Positions 29,823 to 42,997 are shown, counted from the stretch's first letter. The stretch: 64,000 bases of DNA from Henricia sp. BOLD:AAB3569 (GCA_037783545.1 JBBELK010000062.1:1-64000); one strand, 5' to 3'. A program made the numbers and translations. Notes: generated by a model from the sequence alone, not told the origin.

Positions 29823-31281
29823 CCGCGAATTTTCTAAAAGGGCCGAAAACCCCGAATTTTAGGTACTTGTACCCGATCTGCTGCTCGGGGTCCATCATAC
29901 TTTTTGCACGACCCTGTCACGTCGTATCGTCTACCACAAGCAGATGAACTGCGCCTCGCCGCTGACGAGTAATACGGCTCCCCCTGAACTCTGTAGGAAT
30001 AAACTAAAATATTTGGCATTTTAATTTGTCTAGGTTTTGTATGTAATAGGCCTCGCCCTCGAAGCGATCGTAAATTCAAAACTCGGTATAGACCGCTTTT
30101 TTTTTTTTTTTTTTTTTATTTATTTATTATTTTTTACATAAATCTCGGCGAGTAAACCGCTTATTTTTTTGTGCCGTCCATCCCGAAAAAGGTCATCTTT
30201 TAGGACTTATTATTAAATCGCTCAACAGGATCATTATATAAATACATTATATGGCGCATTTCATGTTCCCATGAGGCAGGCACCTCGGCCGGTTACCAAC
30301 CGTGCAACTCCAAGTTATTTACCCGCGCGTTGAAGCCGGTGGCCCAAATCACCCGGCCACCGTATCCCACAAGATCGGTTGGTGTCTCTCTAGCCCTCTG
30401 AATACGTTGGACACCTGAAAACATGGAGTCTTTAAAATGTTATTACATAGAAATTAATAGTTGGGAAAGGCTAACCGTTCCACCAAACTCGCCTATAGCG
30501 ATCTCCCAGAAAAAAAACAGGACGAAATACGTACAACCGAGTCTGTTGAGTATATTTGGTGTGGGAGATTTGATAGCGCTATACTATATTATACCTACTT
30601 ACATATAGTTCACACCTATTTACAGGAAACTGGCTGTATGTGCATTATGTTTCCTCTATATTTACACTGTACCTGCAGTCGCAAATGCCCAAAACCAACC
30701 ATGCAACGAAAACAGTACACAAACGATCCGACGACTTTTCCATTATTTTATTTATAAAGAAAAATGTAGCGAAAAGTAAGCGCCATGTCAGGGGAAAACT
30801 CAAGAAAACTCCCGCTCATTCAGAAATGTGGCTGTTCTTCCAATTTGCTGGTTTTTTTTTTTTTTTTTTTTTTTTGTCAAACCAAATCTGTCACTACCTA
30901 CGCCAACAAATTTTGCATAGAGTGCCTAACCGTATGTCAGTTCTTCTCAAAAGGAATAAGAAAAGTTAAATAAAACGATGCTTTTATTGTTCGTGTCTAT
31001 ACCATCGCTCTTGCACTCGCATAACACGCTCTCCCGTTTCCTACTTACACCAAACGGGCATGAAAACGTAAAGATACGCCTTGAAGTCCACGAGTGGTAT
31101 ACTATTGAGCGGTATACTAGTAGCCGACTAGATTTTTTCCAGATACGTTCCTTATAAAAACGCACTAACCTGCCTGTAGCCTTTGGCGACCTCGCGCTTC
31201 GCGCAGAGTCCGCTCACGAGACCCTCCTTGAAACGCGAGGAACTCTCATACTCCACCCTGCACTCGCCACCGACCTAGTAG
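29823..31281. other. Unassigned DNA with T-tracts
   Basis: I recognise no gene. T-runs of 21 (30,097-30,117) and 24 (30,852-30,875) are present. A GC-rich patch at about 30,275-30,415 contrasts with AT-rich surroundings and could be part of an old repeat. Open frames here are short and without family motifs. Confidence 0.6.
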
Positions 31282-31974
31282 TAGTCTTGGCCCAAGACTA
31301 CTCTAGTCGATATTGGTTTGTGTACGCGTTGGCCATATAGTGCGCCCTCTTGCAGCACTAACGGACCAGTCTTTGCCCACTAGAGTAGTCTTGGGAACTT
31401 CTCCCGGAAGGTTTAACTTTTTCTTTGTTTTTGCCTAGGCTTTCCTAGGGAACCAATCAGCGAGTGACCCAAATACAGCAGAGCGTGGGAATGCAGCGAG
31501 CGACCCAAATACAGCGCGTCGACCGCAGAGCGTGACCCAAATACACCGCGTGCACGCGCTTCGAATGGTTTGAAAAATATAAGGCGGCTTACAAGAATCA
31601 TCGAACATGACCGTTTTATTGTTGCTAATATTTTCGGTGGCATAAGTTTCTTGGCAAATGTTTGCGAATATATTTACAAACATGTTTGCAAAGGCGTATG
31701 ACATCGCAAAATACATTTGTTTATGAAGATAATTGCGACATTGCAAATATTTGCAAAGATATCTGTGGTATGCCATGTCCCTTGTGTGCCATCATAAAAC
31801 CCTCTGCAGCTATTTACATAAAACGGTACCGCCCCCAATGCTGAACTTCCGGGAGAAGTTCCCAAGACTACTCTAGTGGGCAAAGACTGGTCCGTTAGTG
31901 CTGCAAGAGGGCGCACTATATGGCCAACGCGTACACAAACCAATATCGACTAGAGTAGTCTTGGGCCAAGACTA
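31282..31974. mobile_element. Foldback element with 129-bp inverted arms
   Basis: 31,282-31,410 reappears as its reverse complement at 31,846-31,974, with near-perfect identity. Each arm carries its own short inverted ends, CCCAAGACTACTCTAGT and ACTAGAGTAGTCTTGGG, about 110 bp apart, so each arm looks like a small element. The 435-bp centre holds three related GACCCAAATACA segments (31,460-31,550) and no coding frame with family motifs. It resembles foldback or MITE-type non-autonomous DNA elements; the superfamily is not identifiable. Confidence 0.82.
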
Positions 31975-33364
31975 ACCTAGAAGCAGAAAACAGCCAGTAA
32001 CGTCCAGAGGCGGATCAAGGGGATTATTTTCCCAGGGAGGGGCCCTTTCCGGTGCGGATGCCCATGAAGTCGCTCAGCGGGGGAGGGGGGGGGGGGGGGG
32101 GGGGGGGGTGCTGGGCGCCTCCCCCTCCCCCTCCCCCCAGCAAGGGGGCGGGGGTTGACTCCCCAAATCTGTAAATACTACAAACAAAAGAGTCAGGCTC
32201 TGGAACCCCCTGGGCAAACCAAAACATAAAACAAAACACATCAAATGGAAACTCATTCCAACCGTACGAAACTGTTATGTATGTGTAAATCAGCATTATT
32301 TAAATAATGAAGCTCAATGAGGCAACCTCAAAGCAAATACCAACGTCGCACCCACAGCGAATGAGTATACACCCACCGCCGCCTGTGGGGACCCTGCACG
32401 CGACTCGCACCGCAGGCGTACGTGCACACACAACATGTTCCCGGCACACACTGGCTCAAGCCATGTTCAGACGGGCACTACATGTACCTAAGTATCCAGC
32501 TACTAATAAGATTTCTCGTTGTAAATCGTCGTTGTTAAAGGGCCCCTTATTTAGGATTTTTATCAATGAAATCTATGCTTTAAAACCACTTTACTCAGTT
32601 AAAGTCATAAAAATCCTATTTGGAGCTTGCTTTGGGGGTTAAAACAAAGGTTTCTAGTTTTTATGCTAATGCCAATATGCATATTCATGACCAAGGTCAC
32701 GACGTCACAAGAGACAAACACAGGAAAAATCACATTGAGCTGTGCACAAAATATTTCACTTTATTCTCAGTTTTTCTGTAACTTTTGTAATCCATGGCTG
32801 TTTGAGTTTGTTTTACATGTTGCCTGCTGTAAGCCATGACAAAACGGGGGGTAGAAACTGCAGCAATTTGCCACAAGTCCAACTTGAAGTCTTATGTTTT
32901 TTCTTAACTTTTCCCTTCTGTCTTCCTTATCTGATGCACTCAAAACAGCGCCCTCTGTCTGTGATTTATTGCAATGAAATCTTCAAAGTTGAAAAATGCC
33001 ACCTTTTATTGATTTTACCTCCAAACGAACAATAGTATGTCTTGCTGAACAAGTAATCCGCCATTATGAAGCAAAGCTTAGGCACAAAGTTGTTTAGGAT
33101 ATCACAGGCCCTTTTACTTGTAAGTAAATGCGTCCAAACGGTCACCACACAGAGCCCACTATCTACGATTTTCAATAAAATACCAAGGGCGATCCTCTAA
33201 AATCTTCACTCTTACGAAGGGGCGTACGCTACGTTTGTGTCTCAAGGCAGACTTTTACCCAGTCAACTCGTGTCTTCGCTACCGATGCCGCCTGCAAAAA
33301 AAAAAAAAAAAAAAAAAAAACATCGATAAGGATAAAAATTAAAGCATCAACACCATAGATACAC
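31975..33364. other. Unassigned DNA with G24 tract and A25 tract
   Basis: No gene recognised. It contains a run of 24 G (32,085-32,108) followed by C-rich DNA (32,119-32,138) that could pair with it, and a run of 25 A (33,296-33,320) that may be the tail of an old retroposon. The A-run immediately precedes the minisatellite. Confidence 0.65.
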
Positions 33365-34713
33365 TCTGCACCCGGGGCCACGCCCTACACCCGGGACCAC
33401 GCCCTGACCACAAGGCCACGCACTGCACCCGGGGCTACGCTCTGCACCCGGGGCTACGCTCAACACCCAGTGCTACGCTCAGCACCCAGTGCCACGCTCA
33501 GCATCCAGTGCTACGCTCAGCACCCAGTGCTACGCCCTGCCCACAGGGCTACGGTCAGCACCCAGTGCTACGCCCTGCACCCAGGGCTACGCCCTGCACT
33601 CAGGGCCACGCCCTGCACTCAGGGCCACACCCTGCACTCAGGGCCACGCCCCACACTCAGGGCCACGCCCCGCACTCAGGGCCACGCCCCGCACCGAGGG
33701 CCACGCCCTGCACCCAGGGCCACGCCCTGCACCCAAGGTCACGCCCTGCACCCAAGGTCACGCCCTGCACCCAGGGCCACGCCCTGCACCCAGGGCTACG
33801 CCCTGCACCCAGGGCTACGCCCTGCACCCAGGGCTACGCCCTGCACCCAGGGCTACGCCCTGCACCCAGGGCTACGCTCAGCACCCAGGGCTACGCTCAG
33901 CATCCAATGCCATGGCCTGTCACCAAGGGCTACGCTCAGCACCCAGTGCTACGCCCTGTCACCCAGGGCTACGGTCAGCACCCAGTGCTACGCCCTGTCA
34001 CCCAGGGCTACGGTCAGCACCCAGTGCTACGCCCTGCACCCAGGGCTACGCTCAGCACCCAGTGCTACGCTCAGCACCCAGTGCTACGCCCTGCACCCAG
34101 GGCTACGCCCTGCACCCAGGGCTACGCCCTGCACCCAGGGCTACGCCCTGCACCCAGGGCTACGCCCTGCACCCAGGGCTACGGTCAGCACCCAGTGCTA
34201 CGCCCTGCACCCAGGGCCACGCCCTGCACCCAGGGCTACGCTCAGCATCCAATGCCATGCCCTGTCACCCAGGGCTACGCTCAGCACCCAGTGCTACGCC
34301 CTGTCACCCAGGGCTACGGTCAGCACACAGTGCTACGCCCTGCACCCAGGGCTACGCCCTGCACCCAGGGCTACGCTCAGCACCCAGTGCTACGCCCTGC
34401 ACCCAGGGCTACGGTCAGCACCCAGTGCTACGCCCTCCGCCCAGGGCTACGCCCTGCACCCGGGGCCACGCCTGCACCCGGGGCTATACGCTAAGCACCC
34501 AGTGCTACGCCCTGCACCCAGGGCTACGCTCAGCACCCAGTGCTACGCCCTGCACCCAAGGCTACGCCCTGTACCCAAGGCTACGCCCTGCACCCAAGGC
34601 TACGCTCAGCACCCAAGGCTACGCTCAGCACTCAGTGCTACGTCCTGCACCCAGTGCTACACCCTGCAACCAGGGCTACGCCCTGCCCCCAGGGCTACCC
34701 CATGCACCCACGG
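33365..34713. repeat. 19-bp minisatellite (about 70 units)
   Basis: Tandem units of CTACGCCCTGCACCCAGGG alternate with a second type, CTACGCTCAGCACCCAGTG, in irregular runs; some units have TCA in place of CA (20 bp). The main type contains CCCTG and CAGGG, which can pair over a CACC loop. All three forward frames stay open for hundreds of codons because three 19-bp units make 57 bp. This is a property of the repeat and not a gene. Confidence 0.95.
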
Positions 34714-36227
34714 GACCGGGGTCCCGCCAATGTGTTAATCATCATGTGCCCTGTCTTGCACTTCTAAATATAGACCGTGTAAGTCTCGCGGCGGATCGCA
34801 CTTTCGGCGGTTTTTGTTTGTTTTTGTTGCGGCGATCTTCTTTGAAATATAATTCTACCGAGCCGCGCTTATAAACGCCCAGACGCCAATAAATAGAAAA
34901 GGCACCTTAAAATTCATCGGTCCCAATTTGAGAAAACGTTGCCTGAGTTTTTGCCACCAACGAACAAAAGTTTTCCGGTCTGCAAGTCATTTACGAATGG
35001 CCGGCTCACTGCCTAATTGGTGAATTTTTTGAAATATTTGCGTTGCTACGGCAAATTATCTGGTTCTAAAGCTGGGTAAAAATATTCCTTCATTTTTATG
35101 GTTTCCAACAGTATTCTTTTCTTTACATAGCCTTGTATGTACTAAGAACATTTTATTTATATTTTTTTTTCCTGAAAAAGTCGGAAAATGTCAGTCTTTT
35201 CCGAGACTCTTTTTACGCAAAATTGAAAAGGAAAGGTCACGTCTACCGAGTCGAGCTATGTGTGACGTCACAGCGATGAGACATAGACCTGCTTTACTAA
35301 TTGTAGTCATGTACCTAGCTCCTCGCAGCAAACGCGTACACGTTGTATACGTTGTATATTGAAATCAACACGGTCTATTATTTTATTTATTTATTTCTGT
35401 TTTTAATAATATAAAATCAGCAAAAAGTATAAGAAAACGCAACTTTTCAAGTAACATTCGATTTATAAAATAACTTTTTTCCTCGAAAACTAGCTTCAAG
35501 CTTTTTGCCTGGTTTTATTGTCAACTTAAACGTTCACTCTGCTGCGAGTAGATAAAACCACCAAGAAAAGAACTTTTAAAAACGGATAAAATGCAACGAA
35601 ATTACGCCAACTACACGGCTCCAAAATATTTGCGCCACCTGCGGGCTACCAGCAACGTGCTGTCATTATTGTGGTTTTGTGTGGCGTATAGGGATACCAG
35701 TTTATCTCAAAGACGGAAGTAAAAGGGTTTTTTCTTTTTTTTTTGTTTTTTATGAACTTTACTCAATCAGCCTTTTAAATAAAAGGGGGTCTCTGCCAGT
35801 GTTAAAACTGATATACGAGGTATCCGGAAGTCTCGCGAGGTCTCGAGTTCCGCAAACCTCGAGGTCAACTGATATGGTCTATGGAGGATAGAGCGCATTA
35901 TTTGCAAAACTACACATTTCAGAAACCCTTAAATCCAAACATAATGTTTGCGTTAAAAACAAAGCAAAAGAAAGTTGCCTACTAACATCTTTTTCCTTCT
36001 AAAATATTTAGTTCAAAGGCAATGACTTCAACAAATGCACCATTTTTTGTGGCCCTGTTTCCGGGTGCTATACGCGCCCTCTATATCTCTTATTGCTCAC
36101 GAACTGTGGAAGCTTTTTGGGTTCTTGAGTATCGGATTTCATAGACCCAACCCGAACACGCCACTCCAATACCCCGGAGATAGGCGAAAGGGGTATATTT
36201 TTCCTATTACATGTGCCACTCTGCAAA
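34714..36227. other. Unassigned AT-rich DNA
   Basis: No gene, RNA or element end recognised. A stretch at about 35,800-35,885 (GTCTCGCGAGGTCTCG, then GAGGTCAACT) resembles the reverse complement of 53,690-53,790 in insertion 2, so it is probably an old dispersed repeat. Confidence 0.55.
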
Positions 36228-36491
36228 ATCGCGCACGTGAGCGCCTCGGGCGCAGCCCGAACTCCCCTGCGGCCAAACACGTCCGAAGGGGAGCACGTAC
36301 ACTCCCCCTGAATTTTTAGAACATAAATACCTGACCAGGACATTGTCCTGTATTAAAACACATACGGGAGAACTTCACATCGCGCACTTGAGCGCCTCGG
36401 GCTCAGCCCGAACTCCCCTACAGACAAACACGTCCGAAAGGGAGCAGGAAAACGCATTTCCTCGCTCTCCCTGAATTTAGAACATACATAC
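36228..36491 (+). repeat. Two direct copies of a segment of about 105 bp
   Basis: 36,228-36,330 and 36,379-36,491 both run from TCGCGCAC through GAGCGCCTCGGG, CAGCCCGAACTCCCCT and AAACACGTCCGAA to CCCTGAATTT and AGAACATA. They differ at scattered sites and by an insertion of about 10 bp. Both contain CTCGGG...CCCGA, a possible short hairpin. Confidence 0.85.
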
Positions 36492-38458
36492 AAGTACAAA
36501 ATATATATCACTAAATTTGCATAAATCATATCATTGAATATTGTTTGAAAATTGTTTGAAATTTTGACATTTCTCCCTGTATTTGCAACTGTCGTTTCTC
36601 TGTACAAAAGTTCGAAACGGTTCTAATCTGTAAACCTGTCAGATTTCCCGTAAAAGTGTACGAGGTTGAAAGAGAACAAATTACATATTTAGGAAACAAG
36701 GCCATTATCCGGCAAACATTTATGTGCAAATGGGAATGACGAATTAAAAGATATAACCTCATTCAATTTTTCCAACAAGTGAGTTAGTGTTATTTATCCT
36801 TATATTCAAAAGGACGGAAAATACATGTTGAAATTTCCATTGATCCTTTAGTTTTTCCGATACTTAAATAGTACGCCAAGGCTGGAAATTTGACACAATA
36901 TCTTTAAGAAACACCGATCACGTCCCAAAACGGGTTGTAGTACCATGCTACGCGGTAAATCCGTGCGCAGGCTTAAATTTCACACCTAGCTATGCAGCTC
37001 AAACAGGGGAAAAGGACCGACACAATCTGGAAAACCATGTGCGGCCAAATGCGTAATTAAATATTTCCAAATTGGCGAAAAGAGGGTGATTTAATCGAGT
37101 CTACTCAACTCGAGTCACGAACAACAGACTTAAAATGTGCAACTCACAGAGCATGTGCGTGCAAGCAAACCAAAGCTCGTTATGTTCTGGCCGACAGATG
37201 TTCGGCGCTCGCGGCCTAGTACACTCAGACAAAATGTTTGGGCCTTTGTTACTTTGAGACGGCGCGGCCAAAGTGCCCGTTTTGCTCAAGATTTTCCAAA
37301 CGCTGTGGTCCAAATCAAACCCAGTGAAAAAACAAATTAGTACATCTATAAGTGCACCAAATATTGGTGTCTTGAATCAAGAGTCAAGACTGGGTAGTTG
37401 ACGGCGCCCGCCAACTGCCTATTTTTGGTAATTCGGTTTTTGGTGATTCGGGGGGGGGATGGGGGGAGTGGGCGAAAAACGCAGGAAATCTCACCCCTGA
37501 GCAGGTGGTTTGCTCTGACAGATTAAATAACAGAAACAAAAGGTGGGCATGATTTACAGTCCTATTTTTTCCATAACGACCCATTGGTACAGATTCGACC
37601 AATAAAAGTGTCACGACTGCGCGGCCGATGACGTCATGGATTTCCAAGTCGCCAAATGGGTTATCTATTACGACCCTGCGTCGTTTTTAATTAACAATGA
37701 CGCAAACCTTCTCTTACTTTGCCGCCACTTGACAATAAAAATGGGGAAATTCTCACACGGAAATGTAAATTCGGAGGAGAAAATTTCCAGTTTTTCCTTT
37801 TGAAACACAAACATGCCATATGACCTATATAATAGACGTTTACACACAGGGCCTTGTATTAAATTTTTCCCATCTTGACCCGGACTACCTGTTCCTTGCT
37901 CTATGATGTAACCGTATCGCTTTATATTCGACTTGCGATACCACACGGGCGGTCACGACATGTTTCACCGGTCCCGATGGAAATACCTTAACTGACCACA
38001 AATATGCGCGTAATTTTCCGAAATATGCGCGTAAAACATAAACATGGCACATGCATTCGAAGAATATAGTCTTAAGCATCCACTCACCTCCAACACTTGA
38101 AACACGTCCATATTGAATCACGGGGTGTGTGTAGTACAATTTGAACCCAACAGGCCCCGGCATTGCCACGCCCTAGCAGAGACTTACATTTTGCACGTCA
38201 TGCAACAATGCGTGTGGCATTTACAACACCAAAACGCCAGCCATACCTGCGAGTAGCAGTTTTTCTCTCCATGAAATTTTCCACCAGCTCGCTCTGCAGG
38301 TCAAGGTGTTCAAATATTGTTCTATCTGTACAAACCCCATGTTAAAAAACCATGCCTTCCAAGCCTCTTCAAAACGTATGGGGTCTTGAAAATGGCACTG
38401 AAAATTTCTTCGGTTGTGGAGCTATCCACAAAACGCGTCCAACCACGGGGGAAACCGG
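36492..38458. other. Unassigned DNA
   Basis: No gene recognised. Open frames are below 100 codons and lack family motifs. A short G-rich stretch lies at 37,450-37,470. Confidence 0.5.
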
Positions 38459-38510
38459 ATCGCGACTGACGAAGAGCCCTACGCCCTCAACGCCACAGCG
38501 GTGCAAATAG
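38459..38510 (+). mobile_element. Right end of a GTGCAAATAG-terminated element
   Basis: CCCTACGCCCTCAACG followed by GGTGCAAATAG parallels the right ends at 48,456 and 56,338 (CTACGCTGCCCTCAACG then GATGTGCAAATAG). It is a diverged member of the same family. It abuts H2B codon 80; the TAG of the end is also present in H2B, so the exact border is ambiguous by 3 bp. Confidence 0.72.
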
Positions 38511-38746
38511 TGCGCCAGGCGGGAACCCTCAGCTGCGATGCGCTCAAAGATGTCATTGACGAAGCTGTTCATGATGCCCATGGCACGGCTGGAGATGCTG
38601 GTGTCAGGGTGGACCTGTTTCATGACTTTGTAAATGTAAAGACCGTAGCTCTCCTTTCTACGCCGCTTTCTCTTTTTGTCGGTGCGGGGTGCTCCCTTGG
38701 CCATGCCAGCCTTTTTAGATCCCTTTCCGCAATGTTTGGGTCCCAT
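38508..38746 (-). pseudogene. H2B: Histone H2B, 3'-truncated (unit 3)
   Basis: Codons 1-80 are intact ([14 protein letters not shown] through RLAHY), then foreign sequence begins. Missing are the last part of the fold and the C-terminal helix with the conserved AVTKYT lysine, as well as the stem-loop. Carries HC at residues 5-6 like the unit 2 copy on the other side of the insertion. The frame runs on into the insertion for about 45 codons, giving an unrelated tail. The promoter is intact, so a transcript could still start. Confidence 0.93.
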
Positions 38747-39031
38747 GTTTTTGATTTTCGGCTTTATCACCAGAGCACCATGACACCAGCAGAGTGCCGA
38801 CTCATATAGCTTTTATTCATGCAAATGGTAGCTCCACAAAGGCATTCACCCGCGGCATTCGCACGACTAGCGCATTTCCTGCGCTTTCTCTATTGGCTGA
38901 TCGGGTGATGGCACGGGTTACGATCTGATTGGACAATTGACGAAATCCCGGAAACGCTACAAATAGGCGTAGTTCAGCCGTGTCGGGGTATTCGCTTTCT
39001 CAAAGAAAATTAGCCGTGCAAAAGTTACATC
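38747..39031. promoter_or_regulatory. Divergent H2B/H2A promoter, unit 3
   Basis: All motifs are kept: CATATAG and ATGCAAAT on the H2B side, two ATTGG (CCAAT) boxes in the middle, and TACAAATA on the H2A side. The base before ATTCATGCAAAT differs from other copies (TTTATTC in place of TTTCTTC). Confidence 0.9.
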
Positions 39032-39412
39032 ATGTCTGGACGAGGCAAGGGAGGAAAAGTACGCGCCAAGGCTAGGAGCCGATCCGCCCGGGCTGGACTG
39101 CAGTTCCCTGTGGGTCGTGTTCACCGTTTCCTCCGCAAAGGCAACTATGGCGAACGTGTCGGGGCCGGTGCGCCAGTGTACTTGGCTGCCGTTATGGAAT
39201 ACTTGGCAGCAGAAATTATCGAGTTGGCAGGCAACGCAGCTCGAGACAACAAGAAAACAAGAATCAACCCGCGGCACCTACAGTTGGCCATACGCAACGA
39301 CGAGGAGTTGAACAAGCTTCTGAGTGGAGTGACCATCGCTCAAGGCGGTGTCCTGCCCAACATTCAAGCCGTTCTGCTACCCAAGAAGACCACCGGTGCT
39401 GCTAAAAAATAA
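39032..39412 (+). CDS. H2A: Histone H2A, K15R (unit 3)
   Basis: Full-length 126-codon H2A, identical in protein to unit 2 except K15R in the N-terminal tail (AKAR in place of AKAK). Residue 15 lies at the tail/fold border, in the area where H2A tail lysines are modified; arginine keeps the charge but cannot be acetylated or ubiquitylated. Codon 88 uses ATA for isoleucine, unlike most copies. Its H2B partner is truncated, so this unit can supply only H2A. Confidence 0.96.
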   Translation: MSGRGKGGKVRAKARSRSARAGLQFPVGRVHRFLRKGNYGERVGAGAPVYLAAVMEYLAAEIIELAGNAARDNKKTRINPRHLQLAIRNDEELNKLLSGVTIAQGGVLPNIQAVLLPKKTTGAAKK

Positions 39413-39439
39413 GGGTCGACCTACTAACGAACCAAAAAC

Positions 39440-39474
39440 GGCTCTTTTCAGAGCCACAACAATTTCAAGAAAGA
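39440..39474 (+). terminator. Histone 3' stem-loop, unit 3 H2A
   Basis: Perfect GGCTCTTTTCAGAGCC and CAAGAAAGA. Confidence 0.95.
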
Positions 39475-40609
39475 GATTTGATTGTCTGCCTTATAAATTA
39501 TCTTGATCATTTTCAGACTTTTTACACATTTTATTTATTTTGCTTTTATATATTATGCTCATTGTGCAAAGAGCTCAGATTTAATTACGAAGAGCCAAAA
39601 TTTAAGTCCTCTGCTACATCGACGCGGAAATCCTGGCGTGATTAAACGTCTTCCAGCGTCAAAAGGTTAACCTGGAGTCAGCCATAATGATTCATGTCCA
39701 TTTCAGTTCATTTTTGTAGCCCAAAAGCGCCCAATCTAAAGCAACGTGGGAAATAATTTACAAGTCGGTCGTCACATAAGCCCTGCCCCGCTCAACCTAT
39801 GGAAACAATTCGAAAAAAAAAACATCTTATGATTATTTCTCAAAATTTAGTTTCCGTGTACTTGGGCGTGGACATGTCAGTGTACGATCGTGTAATCGAG
39901 TCCGGCCGGCCAGCGTAATTACGCGCCAAACCCGTGGTGGCGCGCTTCATACAAGGGGCGTTCTTACACCCGAGCGTTCGTTTAGCCATCACGTAATACA
40001 CGAGTCTGCCCACTGCAGGTGGCAGCCACCACTCACTGTGAGCAACTAACAATGGAAATTGGGCACAAACCATTGGGCCCAATTTTCATTGTTAGTTGCT
40101 CATAGTGACTACCTGAGCTTGCCGGTGGTGTAAAGCTCGGTGTAATGACGTCACCTAGTAAAACCTGGCATACAGTTTGGAATCGTGACGTGAGTGCGAA
40201 GAAAAACACAGATTTATGACACAGAATCATAGGGAATAGGGCTTAATAATTAGATGTCTGTGGGCATTGACAAAGTTTATTGCGGTACTTTAAGGCAACT
40301 ATTTTTGCGTGGCGCCGGCTTAATTTTTTAGCGGTGTTCTTATAATTCAATGCGAAACCATGTGTCGTTTGTTTCGCACCTTCTGGGAATTCCCCCGGTG
40401 TTGCAAACCCCCTGTTACACGGTGTGAGCATCTTGAACGCCCCTACAGTTACTTGCATGTTGCGGTCACCCCCCACATTTATCCTTCCATCCAAAGTCTA
40501 ACTAGGGCAACTTTCGCCCGTGTTCACCGCAGATTCTTAAGATTGCGTGCGCGCAGGCTAGGATCTTGCTTCAGTACCATTTTCTCTCACAGATTTAACA
40601 GTTTGGCAC
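39475..40609. other. Histone spacer, unit 3
   Basis: Standard spacer from the H2A end to TTTGGCACC, where it joins a second spacer without an H2B in between. Confidence 0.85.
40039..40102. repeat. Long hairpin in spacer, unit 3
   Basis: 26-nt arms around a 12-nt loop; one mismatch (TTTTC in the right arm), as in unit 1. Confidence 0.9.
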
Positions 40610-41912
40610 CCACAACAATTTCAAGAAAGAGATTTAATTGTCTGCCTTATAAATTATCTTGATCATTTTCAGACTTTTTACACATTTTATTTATTTTGCT
40701 TTTATATATTATGCTCATTGTGCAAAGAGCTCAGATTTAATTACGAAGAGCCAAAATTTAAGTCCTCTGCTACATCGACGCGGAAATCCTGGCGTGATTA
40801 AACGTCTTCCAGCGTCAAAAGGTTAACCTGGAGTCAGCCATAATGATTCATGTCCATTTCAGTTCATTTTTGTAGCCCAAAAGCGCCCAATCTAAAGCAA
40901 CGTGGGAAATAATTTACAAGTCGGTCGTCACATAAGCCCTGCCCCGCTCAACCTATGGAAACAATTCGAAAAAAAAAACATCTTATGATTATTTCTCAAA
41001 ATTTAGTTTCCGTGTACTTGGGCGTGGACATGTCAGTGTACGCTCGTGTAATCGAGTCCGGCCGGCCAGCGTAATTACGCGCCAAACCCGTGGTGGCGCG
41101 CTTCATACAAGGGGCGTTCTTACACCCGAGCGTTCGTTTAGCCATCACGTAATACACGAGTCTACCCACTGCAGGTGGCAGCCACCACTCACTGTGAGCA
41201 ACTAACAATGGAAATTGGGCACAAACCATTGGGCCCAATTTCCATTGTTAGTTGCTCATAGTGACTACCCGAGCTTGCCGGTGGTGTAAAGCTCGGTGTA
41301 ATGACGTCACCTAGTAAAACCTGGCATACAGTTTGGAATCGTGACGTGAGTGCGAAGAAAAACACAGATTTATGACACAGAATCATAGGGAATAGGGCTT
41401 AATAATTAGATGTCTGTGGGCATTGACAAAGTTTATTGCGGTACTTTAAGGCAACTATTTTTGCGTGGCGCCGGCTTAATTTTTTAGCGGTGTTCTTATA
41501 ATTCAATGCGAAACCATGTGTCGTTTGTTTCGCACCTTCTGGGGATTCCCCCGGTGTTGCAAACCCCCTGTTACACGGTGTGAGCATCTTGAACGCCCCT
41601 ACAGTTACTTGCATGTTGCGGTCACCCCCCACATTTATCCTTCCATCCAAAGTCTAACTAGGGCAACTTTCGCCCGTGTTCACCGCAGATTCTTAAGATT
41701 GCGTGCGCGCAGGCTAGGATCTTGCTTCAGTACCATTTTCTCTAACAGATTTAACAGTTTGGCACCCAAATGCCCAATTTACACGGATTAATTTTTCCCA
41801 AAACACATGCCTCTTATAACTGCACCGGAGTTGTATGTTGTACTTTAATTTATCCCAACTTAATCCCAATGTATCCCAAGTAAAAGCTAAGTAAACGGCT
41901 TCAACGAAATAT
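40610..41912. other. Orphan second spacer (gene pair deleted)
   Basis: A second spacer copy that starts just after an H2A stem-loop (ACAACAATTTCAAGAAAGAG) and runs to the next H2B end. The join at 40,610-40,612 shares CCA with both parents. The simplest reading is a tandem unit that lost the end of one spacer, the whole H2B-H2A pair and the H2A stem-loop by a short-homology deletion. Confidence 0.87.
41195..41258. repeat. Long hairpin in orphan spacer
   Basis: Perfect 26-nt arms, 12-nt loop. Confidence 0.92.
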
Positions 41913-41948
41913 ATCTTTTCGAAGGTTGTGGTGGCTCTGAAAAGAGCC
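41913..41948 (-). terminator. Histone 3' stem-loop, unit 4 H2B
   Basis: Perfect stem-loop on the minus strand with a purine-rich downstream element. It serves a broken gene. Confidence 0.92.
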
Positions 41949-41961
41949 GGTTTGTGATGTT

Positions 41962-42997
<1,036 letters not shown>

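Larger units (their letters stand above)
29823..38510. mobile_element. Non-histone insertion 1 (about 8.7 kb, composite)
   Basis: Histone spacer stops at 29,822 and histone coding resumes at about 38,508 inside H2B codon 80. The end of the spacer, the H2B 3' flank and codons 81-122 are missing, so the insertion came with, or was followed by, a deletion of host sequence. The right end GTGCAAATAG matches the ends of insertion 2. The left end (CCGCGAATTTTCTAAAAGG) does not. Contents: T- and A-tracts, a foldback element, a G-tract, a 19-bp minisatellite and a duplicated 105-bp segment. I found no convincing gene. Confidence 0.75.

Noticed and set aside
33470-34874. Three overlapping frames of 328-461 codons
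   Set aside because: They lie wholly in the 19-bp minisatellite and are the same repeat read in three phases.
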